Assembly (NCBI GenBank): GCA_024641475.1
Contig: JAHECZ010000013.1
Coordinates: 1 to 55,636 of the forward strand
Source of the DNA: Gammaproteobacteria bacterium
Lineage (GTDB): Bacteria; Pseudomonadota; Gammaproteobacteria; UBA6429; Thiohalophilaceae
DNA length: 55,636 bases
Direction of reading: 5' to 3'
In this document: positions 16,162 through 23,376 of the stretch, one piece after another
Numbering within the stretch: the first letter of the stretch is position 1
Layout of the letters: every line of letters starts with the position of its first letter
The notes under the pieces: model-generated
What the model was told of the DNA's origin: nothing
Seen by the model: only the letters and a program-made list of their open reading frames with translations
The model's database searches: none
Made by a program: the position numbers and the translations under genes

Positions 16162-17984
16162 TGCGACGTAACTATCAATTTATTGTTACAGCTATTTTTG
16201 CGATGTTGGCCTCTGCAGCGTCAGCAGCCATCAGTACCAGCAAACATAATCTGTCAGTGAGTGGCACGGGCGCCGTCAAGGCCAGCAGTGAATCGCAGAT
16301 CTGTATTTTCTGTCATACCCCGCATAATGCTGCACCGAATAGCCCATTATGGAATCGACGCAGTAATACCAATGCTTATACACCGTATAGCAGCTCCACT
16401 GCGATAGCGACACCTGGTCAGCCAACCGGATCGTCGATACTCTGTTTGAGTTGCCATGATGGGACTATTGCACTGGGTGATGTGCTGAATTCCAGCACGA
16501 CGATCAACATGGTGGGCGGTGTAACAACAATGCCTGTTGGTGCCGGGCGTTTGGGTACGGATCTGTCCGACGATCATCCAATCTCTTTCAATTTCACCAC
16601 GACACTCGCCAATCAGCGTGGTGAGTTGGTCAATCCAACCACGCTTACTGGTGCGGTTAAGCTGGATAAGACCGGTCAGCTACAATGTACCAGTTGTCAT
16701 AATCCCCATGACGACAGCAATGGTAAATTTTTAGTAATGGCGAATACGCGTTCGGCGTTATGCCAGACTTGCCATATTAAAAATTTCTGGACGGCATCCT
16801 CGCACAGCACATCAAATGCAACCTGGAATGGCGTTGCACCGGATCCGTGGCCCAGTAGCAGTCTGACCACGGTGGCGAATAATGCCTGTTTGAATTGTCA
16901 CAAGCCGCATAGTGCCGGTGGACGTGCACGCTTGCTCAATTCCGCAGTGGAAGAAACCAATTGTTCGGTTTGCCATAACAGTCATGTCGCGCAGAAAGAC
17001 ATCATGACCGAGTTTAATAAATTTTCACATCATCCGATTACCAGCACGAGCGGTGTGCATGATCCCAAAGAACCGGCAGTGGTGGCCGCACGCCATGTGG
17101 AATGTTATGACTGTCATAATCCGCATGCGGCAAAATCGGCGGCGACCGGTAATCTGGCCGGACCGCTCACCGGTGTGCGTGGGGTGAATGCCGGTGGCAC
17201 GGAAGTCAATCCGGTAACACGTGAATATGAAGTGTGCTTCCGTTGTCACGCCGATAGCACCAACAAACCGGCGGCACGCACGGCGCGTGTGCTGGTGCAA
17301 ACCAATGTGCGGCTGGAATTCGCCACGGCAAATCCGTCTTATCATCCAATTGAAGGTGCAGGCAAGAATGCCAACGTACCAAGTCTAGCGGGTGCCCCGG
17401 CGGGACTGAGTACTTCAAGTACAATCAATTGTACCGATTGTCATAATAACGATGGCGGGCCCAAGGCCGGTGCAACCGGTCCGAACGGACCACATGGGTC
17501 ACAGTATGCACCGTTGTTAGTGCGTCAATACATAACAGCCGACCCGACGGTAGAAAGCCCGGCGACGTATGCACTTTGTTATAACTGTCATAACCGCAGC
17601 AGTATCCTCGGTAATCAAAGTTTTCCACGCCACAGTTTCCATATCGGCGGTGGCACGCGTATGGGCGGCGGCGGTGGTGGTGGCATGGGCGGCGGTGGAG
17701 GTGGCGGCGGCATGGCGACCGTCAATGCACCGTGCAATAATTGTCACGATCCACACGGGATCAGTGTGACGCAGGGGAACAGTACCAATAACAGTAAATT
17801 GATCAATTTCAATACCGGGCAGGTTAGTCCGAGTTCTTCGAATATTCTGCGTTACGAATCAACAGGGACATTTTCCGGTCGGTGCTATTTGACCTGTCAC
17901 GGCATGAACCACAACCCCTGCACTTATGGTGCTGCCGGTGGTGCCGGTGGTGGCATGTGCGGTGGCATGGGCCCGGCGATGTGA
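16158..17984 (+). CDS. Dodecahaem c-type cytochrome (11 CXXCH plus one CX3CH) with Gly-rich inserts
   Basis: A 608-aa exported protein (signal ending ASAASAAIS) with CIFCH, CLSCH, CTSCH, CQTCH, CLNCH, CSVCH, CYDCH, CFRCH, CTDCH, CYNCH, CNNCH and finally CYLTCH, a CX3CH site. Haems 1-4 repeat the tetrahaem module of the 11036 gene (CIFCHTPH, CLSCHDGTIAL, DDHPISF, CTSCHNPH). Residues ~497-520 form a Met/Gly-only stretch, and the C-terminus is also Gly/Met-rich (GGMCGGMGPAM). It is probably the electron carrier working with the barrel at 13070, either within or outside it. The start overlaps the stop of the propeller gene (ATGA). Confidence 0.85.
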   Translation: MMRRNYQFIVTAIFAMLASAASAAISTSKHNLSVSGTGAVKASSESQICIFCHTPHNAAPNSPLWNRRSNTNAYTPYSSSTAIATPGQPTGSSILCLSCHDGTIALGDVLNSSTTINMVGGVTTMPVGAGRLGTDLSDDHPISFNFTTTLANQRGELVNPTTLTGAVKLDKTGQLQCTSCHNPHDDSNGKFLVMANTRSALCQTCHIKNFWTASSHSTSNATWNGVAPDPWPSSSLTTVANNACLNCHKPHSAGGRARLLNSAVEETNCSVCHNSHVAQKDIMTEFNKFSHHPITSTSGVHDPKEPAVVAARHVECYDCHNPHAAKSAATGNLAGPLTGVRGVNAGGTEVNPVTREYEVCFRCHADSTNKPAARTARVLVQTNVRLEFATANPSYHPIEGAGKNANVPSLAGAPAGLSTSSTINCTDCHNNDGGPKAGATGPNGPHGSQYAPLLVRQYITADPTVESPATYALCYNCHNRSSILGNQSFPRHSFHIGGGTRMGGGGGGGMGGGGGGGGMATVNAPCNNCHDPHGISVTQGNSTNNSKLINFNTGQVSPSSSNILRYESTGTFSGRCYLTCHGMNHNPCTYGAAGGAGGGMCGGMGPAM

Positions 17985-18077
17985 ATGGAGTTGATGTATG
18001 TCAGTATCTGACTGCGAGGGAGTCGCTACAGTGTCAGCAAACTATGTTGCGAGTGTGTGTGTCAGGAAAAATAAAAC

Positions 18078-19094
18078 ATGCTACAAATACGCATACTAGT
18101 TGGATTTATCAGTAGCTTGATGATAGCGACAGGTGTGGTTGTCGCGGCGGAATCAAATAAAGAACAAGGTAAAAATGTTATGACGCCGGCACCAAGCGAA
18201 GCAACTTTACTGAAAGCACCGCAGCGAATTCCCGCGCTGGTGGCTGAAGGTAAGCTCGCACTCACACAAGTACCGAATCCGCATTGGCGACAGGATGCCT
18301 GCAGCGCCTGTCATAACGGTAAACCCGTGCGTGATAATCTCAAATTACGTGACAAGGATATCAATCGCATGTGTAATACCTGTCATGGTGCGATTACCGA
18401 TCACAGTTTTATTCATCCCACCGGCATGCCGGTTCCCAAAGCCATGCAGTCACGCCTGACACCATCGTTTGCACAGGCCGTCAAGCGTGGTAGTGGCGCG
18501 ATGAGTTGTATCACCTGTCATGATCTGCCAATGACGTGTCGTGAAGAGCGTCGCAATGAGCGTGGATTAAACCCGCGTTTTTTCCGTGAAGGGCCGTATC
18601 CGGATCGTAGTGCCCTGTGTTATCGCTGTCACGATCCGAAACAATACATGCGCTTGAATCCGCACGATCAGATAGATAAGGAAGGTAACTTGCGCAAGTC
18701 AACCTGCCAGATCTGCCATGATCAGGTACCGGATGTGACTTCTGCACGCAGTATTGCCGACGTGGACTTTGTTGTGACAGGGGATTTGGTGGCGATGTGC
18801 GCCAATTGCCATCCGGTCAAACCGCATCCTGGTGGATTCTCATTTTCAAACGGTGGTGGCCTGCCCAATCATTTGCGTATACCGTCAGATCGCGTTGCGC
18901 AACGTCGTGAGCAGATGCAAAAGGAAAATGATATTGTTTTGCCGCTGGATCCGAATACCGGCAAGGTATTTTGCGGCACCTGTCATAACCCGCATGCACG
19001 CGGGGTGATCCGTGTGAAGGCGGCGGCCAAAGGGGCGGGCGAGAAGCAACGTCTGCGTATGCAGGAAATTTGTGAGAATTGCCATGACAAATAA
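18078..19094 (+). CDS. Periplasmic octahaem c-type cytochrome
   Basis: The 338-aa precursor has a signal peptide (cleavage near TGVVVAAES) and eight CXXCH sites: CSACH, CNTCH, CITCH, CYRCH, CQICH, CANCH, CGTCH and CENCH, the last three residues from the C-terminus. There is no membrane anchor or lipobox. Two features fit the doubled-CXXCH multihaem families: HNGKPVRDNLKLRDK after haem 1 and a GTCHNPHARG motif at haem 7. It probably relays electrons in the periplasm between the inner-membrane bc module downstream and the barrel-associated cytochromes upstream. Confidence 0.85.
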   Translation: MLQIRILVGFISSLMIATGVVVAAESNKEQGKNVMTPAPSEATLLKAPQRIPALVAEGKLALTQVPNPHWRQDACSACHNGKPVRDNLKLRDKDINRMCNTCHGAITDHSFIHPTGMPVPKAMQSRLTPSFAQAVKRGSGAMSCITCHDLPMTCREERRNERGLNPRFFREGPYPDRSALCYRCHDPKQYMRLNPHDQIDKEGNLRKSTCQICHDQVPDVTSARSIADVDFVVTGDLVAMCANCHPVKPHPGGFSFSNGGGLPNHLRIPSDRVAQRREQMQKENDIVLPLDPNTGKVFCGTCHNPHARGVIRVKAAAKGAGEKQRLRMQEICENCHDK

Positions 19095-19127
19095 ACAGCG
19101 ATGCCGGCGTGGCGCGAGGTATATAAC

Positions 19128-20258
19128 ATGCTAACGATACGTTGGGTGCTGCTGTTGTGTGGATGGCTGAGTGTGAATGCGCTGGCGGCAGAAACAGCCG
19201 AACACTTGCCGGCACAGGCATTCCAGGATTCTGAAGGTTGTCTGTTATGCCATAAATATCCGCGCATGGCGCGGATTACCGAAGATGGTGTGTTGCGTAA
19301 ATATTTTATACAGCCCGAGGTATTCGCACGTACCGTACACCGTAATGTGCCTTGTCGCGATTGTCACACCGAGATCAACGAGCTGCCGCATAAGCCGGTC
19401 AAGATCGGCGTGACCTGCAATACCGAATGCCACTCGGTGAAGAATCCGGCCACGGGCAAACCTTTCAGTCATAAACCGATCTATGATGCCTTCCGCGAAA
19501 GTGTGCATGGCCGCAGTAAAGTCGCCGAAGGCACCGATGCGGACAAACCCTACTGTGTCACCTGTCACACCAATCCACTATATAATCCGCAAGAAGCAAT
19601 GCCGCCACCGAAAATTACCGATCGGTGTGTACTGTGTCATGAAGATCGCACCTTTGTGAATCGCTGGTATAACCATACAAGCCGGCGTATCCGTGAAGTG
19701 CGCCGCACACCCGAACAGATCGTGGCGCTGTGTTCTACCTGTCATGATGATCAGCGCGTAATCGAGCGTCATCTGGCGAAGGCCAAGGCCGAAGGCAGAG
19801 AGATGGGCCGCAAATACCCGCTGGCAGTGGAATCCTATTATGAAAGTTTCCATGGCAAGATGGTGAAATACGGTTTTAATGCGGCAGCCAACTGTCTGGA
19901 CTGTCATGCCGATCAGGTTAACTATTACAAGAGTGTGCATGAGATCCGGCCCTCCCGCGATCCTGCCTCGCCGGTGTCGAAAGAGCGGCGTGTCAATACC
20001 TGCAAGCGTTGTCATACCTATGCCGATCAAAATTATGCACAACTCGATCCGCACCCCACCAGCACGCGTGAAGGCAATATGTTCCGCTATTTTGCCGAAA
20101 AGATTTACAACATCGTCGGTTATGTGGTGATCGCCGCATTATTAGGGCTATCGTTATTTGAAACCATCGGGCGGCGCCGCGATGGCGTGGGCTGGCGTCT
20201 GACACATGGATCGTCGTGGTGGCGCAAGAGCAAACGTGGACGCAAACGAATCATTTAA
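19128..20258 (+). CDS. Membrane-anchored octahaem c-type cytochrome subunit of a Cbc-type quinol oxidoreductase
   Basis: The start at 19128 (GCGAGG upstream, signal ending NALAAE) is preferred over the frame opening at 19101. The 376-aa protein has seven CXXCH sites (CLLCH, CRDCH, CVTCH, CVLCH, CSTCH, CLDCH, CKRCH) and one CX3CH (CNTECH). A C-terminal membrane helix (NIVGYVVIAALLGLSLF) is followed by a basic cytoplasmic tail (KSKRGRKRII). The next gene encodes a dihaem cytochrome b. A multihaem c with a C-terminal anchor plus a FdnI/HydC-like b subunit is the design of Geobacter Cbc inner-membrane quinone oxidoreductases. Confidence 0.82.
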   Translation: MLTIRWVLLLCGWLSVNALAAETAEHLPAQAFQDSEGCLLCHKYPRMARITEDGVLRKYFIQPEVFARTVHRNVPCRDCHTEINELPHKPVKIGVTCNTECHSVKNPATGKPFSHKPIYDAFRESVHGRSKVAEGTDADKPYCVTCHTNPLYNPQEAMPPPKITDRCVLCHEDRTFVNRWYNHTSRRIREVRRTPEQIVALCSTCHDDQRVIERHLAKAKAEGREMGRKYPLAVESYYESFHGKMVKYGFNAAANCLDCHADQVNYYKSVHEIRPSRDPASPVSKERRVNTCKRCHTYADQNYAQLDPHPTSTREGNMFRYFAEKIYNIVGYVVIAALLGLSLFETIGRRRDGVGWRLTHGSSWWRKSKRGRKRII

Positions 20259-20304
20259 GGTGGATTGATGTGATCCGCGTTATATATATCAGAGGTGAAA
20301 TGCA

Positions 20305-21255
20305 ATGAAGCTGTCGAAAGAAGCGCACGACGTATTGGAAACCTCCATGCGGCAAAATCATGTCAGTCATAAGGATCGCGCAGAAATCAATGCGGTGGTC
20401 GAGATGCTGCCTGAGGACAGAGTATTACTCTACAAGAATGTCGTGTCGAATCCACTGGGTGATATCTATCGCTATTCGATCCATATCCGGATTCAGCACA
20501 TGCTGACGTTTGTAACTTTTCTGACCCTGGCGTTCACCGGGTTGCCGATCCATTTTTTTGAAGCGTTCTGGGCGGAACCCTTTAATAATTTGTTAGGTGG
20601 TGTCGGCATTACGCGTGTGATTCATCGTACCATCGCTGTGGTCATGATTTTCTCAATGATCTATCACGTGTTTACGATCACTTTCGGCAGTCTGGCGCGT
20701 ATTCGCGCCAAAAAATTCGATATCCGTCGCACCATCATTCCATTGTGGAAAGATATCCGCGACTTTCGTGCCGATTTACACTATTTCGCCGGCAAACGTA
20801 CGCAGCGTCCGGAAATGGACAAATTCAATTACAAACAGAAACTTCACTATTTCGCGGCGGCGTTTGGTAACGGCGTGATGGTGTTATCAGGTTCGTCGTT
20901 TTTGTTTCCGGATATCTGGGCGATGATCTTGCCTGCCAGTATCGCCTCGCACTGGCAGGAGCTGATGCGGCTGTCGCATCCGCACGAAGCCTTGCTGGCG
21001 TTATTAGTTATCGCCTTCTGGCACTGGTACAACGTGCATCTGGCGCCGGGTCGCTTCCCGATGCAGTGGACATTCCTGACCGGCAAGATCACCCGCGAGC
21101 ATCAGATGGAAGAGCACTTTCTGGAATACTTGCGTAATCTGGTCGAATTGCCGGCCGAACGCAAGGCGCTACAGGATGTGCTCGAAAGTCGCGAGTTGGT
21201 GCCTGAAAGCTTATCGATGACCGGCGAACCCGCGCCCGGTCATAAAGGCGCCTAG
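20305..21255 (+). CDS. Dihaem cytochrome b subunit (FdnI/HydC/b561-like)
   Basis: A 316-aa integral membrane protein with about four transmembrane helices (around residues 58-80, 105-128, 183-205 and 228-250). Candidate haem-b histidines are IRIQHML in helix 1, RVIHRT and MIYHVF in helix 2, and HPHEALL and FWHWYNVH in helix 4. The pattern is that of the formate dehydrogenase gamma/Ni-hydrogenase cytochrome b family, which exchanges electrons with the quinone pool. It most likely takes electrons from quinol and passes them to the octahaem subunit encoded just upstream. Confidence 0.85.
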   Translation: MKLSKEAHDVLETSMRQNHVSHKDRAEINAVVEMLPEDRVLLYKNVVSNPLGDIYRYSIHIRIQHMLTFVTFLTLAFTGLPIHFFEAFWAEPFNNLLGGVGITRVIHRTIAVVMIFSMIYHVFTITFGSLARIRAKKFDIRRTIIPLWKDIRDFRADLHYFAGKRTQRPEMDKFNYKQKLHYFAAAFGNGVMVLSGSSFLFPDIWAMILPASIASHWQELMRLSHPHEALLALLVIAFWHWYNVHLAPGRFPMQWTFLTGKITREHQMEEHFLEYLRNLVELPAERKALQDVLESRELVPESLSMTGEPAPGHKGA

Positions 21256-21257
21256 CC

Positions 21258-21380
21258 ATGATTCTGCCGTTAACACGCTGGCAAAAGATTATCGCCTACA
21301 CGGCGCTAATCATCGTGGGTTTGTGGACTGTATTCGGGATTATTGCGATCTGGTTAATGCTGACCGATCCGCACGGATGA
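21258..21380 (+). CDS. 40-aa single-helix membrane microprotein
   Basis: An ATG three nt after the stop of the cytochrome b gene opens a 40-codon frame: a short basic N-terminus (LTRWQK), one hydrophobic helix of ~23 residues, then LTDPHG. The next gene starts 15 nt after its stop and has GGGAG before its ATG. The tight spacing and membrane helix suggest a small accessory subunit of the bc complex. I know no named family for it. Confidence 0.6.
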   Translation: MILPLTRWQKIIAYTALIIVGLWTVFGIIAIWLMLTDPHG

Positions 21381-21395
21381 TCTGGGAGAATAACG

Positions 21396-22463
21396 ATGCA
21401 TGACATGACAACAGCCAATACGATCATCATCGTGATTGCGGTGCTGCTGTTCTTTTTCCTGGGTATCGCCATCATGGTTATCATGGACCATAAAGCCAAG
21501 CTGCCGGGCGGCTTTACTTCCAATCCATTCAGTGTCGTCGGCATGCGGCGTGATCACCCGGTGATCGCCTTTATTACCACGATTATTTTGTTTGGTATTA
21601 TCGGCAGTCTGCTGTTTGTGATGATCGCCACGGTAACCGGTTACTTCGATATTTTCAAACCCGCCAAAACACCGGCGTTACTGAGTCGGTTGAGTGAAGG
21701 CCGTACCGCCGAACGCTTGCGGCATTTTCATAATTTACCGGCTGAAGATATCACCACGCTGGGCGCCAAGAACGTGTGTTTCTCCTGTCACGGTGATCTG
21801 CCGCACTCCAAGGAACCGATGATCCGCACGTTACTGAATATGCACACCCAGTTTGTCGGTTGCATGACCTGTCATGTCAATGACAAGAAAGTCGCCGAAG
21901 CGTCGTTGAAATTGCGCTGGTTGAATTTCACCGGTATCGCCACGACCGGCAAGCCGTTTGGTACGCAGGTGGATCCGGATACCGGCTACTTGCTGGCGAC
22001 CGATGACATGTATTCGAAAATCGTGCCGTATATGCAGGTCGATGGCCAGGAGAAATTAGTCGAGATCACCATGGACGATCCTGAGGCGCGTGAATTTGTA
22101 AAAATAAAGGATAAACTATCTGATCATGATCGCGATGGCGTCAAGAAAACCTTCCACCGTCTGGTGATGCCCAAGGGCCGCTTCTGTACGCGTTGCCACA
22201 CCGATGAAACCAAAAGTTATGTGCCGTTCCGCGAACTGGGTTTTTCGGATCGTCGTACGCGTGACATCACCAATTTAAATATCATTGGTCTGGTCGAGAA
22301 GTACAAGAATTTCTATATGCCGACGCTGATGCGTTCGGAAAAATCATCAGCGTCAACCCCTGCGGATCGACCATCCACCAAGGATGACACAGATATTCAA
22401 AAAGATCCGCGTACCTGGTGGAAGGAAACCTACGATGCGCCAGCAGGTACAAATAAAAAATAA
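21396..22463 (+). CDS. Membrane-anchored trihaem c-type cytochrome
   Basis: A 355-aa protein with two N-terminal transmembrane helices (residues ~9-30 and ~56-84) and a large periplasmic domain with three CXXCH sites (CFSCHGDLPHSKEP, CMTCHVND, CTRCHTDE). No signal cleavage is evident. Several His residues near the haems (HFHNL, LNMHTQ, FHRLV) could be second ligands. It is encoded directly after the cytochrome b and microprotein genes and is probably a further subunit of the same quinol-linked complex. I do not recognise a named family. Confidence 0.8.
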   Translation: MHDMTTANTIIIVIAVLLFFFLGIAIMVIMDHKAKLPGGFTSNPFSVVGMRRDHPVIAFITTIILFGIIGSLLFVMIATVTGYFDIFKPAKTPALLSRLSEGRTAERLRHFHNLPAEDITTLGAKNVCFSCHGDLPHSKEPMIRTLLNMHTQFVGCMTCHVNDKKVAEASLKLRWLNFTGIATTGKPFGTQVDPDTGYLLATDDMYSKIVPYMQVDGQEKLVEITMDDPEAREFVKIKDKLSDHDRDGVKKTFHRLVMPKGRFCTRCHTDETKSYVPFRELGFSDRRTRDITNLNIIGLVEKYKNFYMPTLMRSEKSSASTPADRPSTKDDTDIQKDPRTWWKETYDAPAGTNKK

Positions 22464-23376
22464 ATTTGTCAGCGCTTGGCGCCGCGGATGGCTCGCGCTA
22501 ATCTGCGGCGTTATCTCCTCGCTTGCCTGTGCCGAAATACCGTTGGCGCAAGTGCATACGGTGGTGACGCTGTCTGAAGGATTGGCGCTACCCTCCGATG
22601 TCGCGATAGGCTCCAACGGTCGTGTCTATGTGGTCGATAGCGGCAATCACCGCATCGCGGTGTTCGAGCGCAATGGCAAACGCATCACGACCTTTGCCAG
22701 CCGTGGCAATGGCCCCGGTCAGTTGCGTGATCCCGTCGGTATCGGTATCGATCACGCCGGTCTGGTGTACGTCGCCGATAAAGGCAATCGTCGTATTCAA
22801 ATTTTCAGCGCTGAAGGCAAGTTTGTGCGTTCTCTGCCAGTCAAGGTCGATGGGAAGGACATCGCGCCGATCGATGTGGCCATCGATGCATCCGGTAAAA
22901 CGATCTATGTCACCGGTAACACCAATCATAAAGTCATGGCCTTCAGTCCCACCGGTAAATTGTTATCGCAATGGGGTGGCGAAGGCTTGATGCGCGGGGA
23001 GTTTCGTTATCCCGCGACGATCAGCATTGGTAAGGATGGCCGCGTCTATGTCGTCGATGTGTTGAATACCCGCGTGCAGGCACGCGATGCCCGCGGCCAG
23101 ATTTTTCTAATCAGTGAATGGGGTGTATTACCCGGCCAATTATTCCGACCCAAGGGTGTCGTGCTGGATCATAAGGGACGTGTTTATATCAGCGACAGTT
23201 ACATGGATATGGTGCAGGTATTCAATACGGATTACAGCTTCGCGCATGTACTGGGCTCAGGTGATAAACCCCATACCTTTACGTCGCCGGCCGGCATGGC
23301 GATAGATAACGATAATCGCCTGTACGTCACCGAAATGTTAAAGAATCGCGTCAGTGTGGTTGAGTTGCCGCCATGA
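22435..23376 (+). CDS. NHL-repeat beta-propeller, periplasmic
   Basis: The start at 22435 (GAAGGAAA upstream, 29-nt overlap with the trihaem gene) gives a signal peptide ending SSLACAE; the frame is open from 22384. This 313-aa protein carries six NHL blades, for example LPSDVAIG..RVYVVDSGNHRIAVF, DPVGIGID..LVYVADKGNRRIQIF, YPATISIG..RVYVVDVLNTRVQAR and RPKGVVLD..RVYISDSYMDMVQVF. Unlike the two propellers upstream it has no convincing lipobox, so it is probably soluble. It is the third propeller of the operon and is coupled to the 18-haem gene that follows (ATGA overlap). Confidence 0.82.
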   Translation: MRQQVQIKNKFVSAWRRGWLALICGVISSLACAEIPLAQVHTVVTLSEGLALPSDVAIGSNGRVYVVDSGNHRIAVFERNGKRITTFASRGNGPGQLRDPVGIGIDHAGLVYVADKGNRRIQIFSAEGKFVRSLPVKVDGKDIAPIDVAIDASGKTIYVTGNTNHKVMAFSPTGKLLSQWGGEGLMRGEFRYPATISIGKDGRVYVVDVLNTRVQARDARGQIFLISEWGVLPGQLFRPKGVVLDHKGRVYISDSYMDMVQVFNTDYSFAHVLGSGDKPHTFTSPAGMAIDNDNRLYVTEMLKNRVSVVELPP

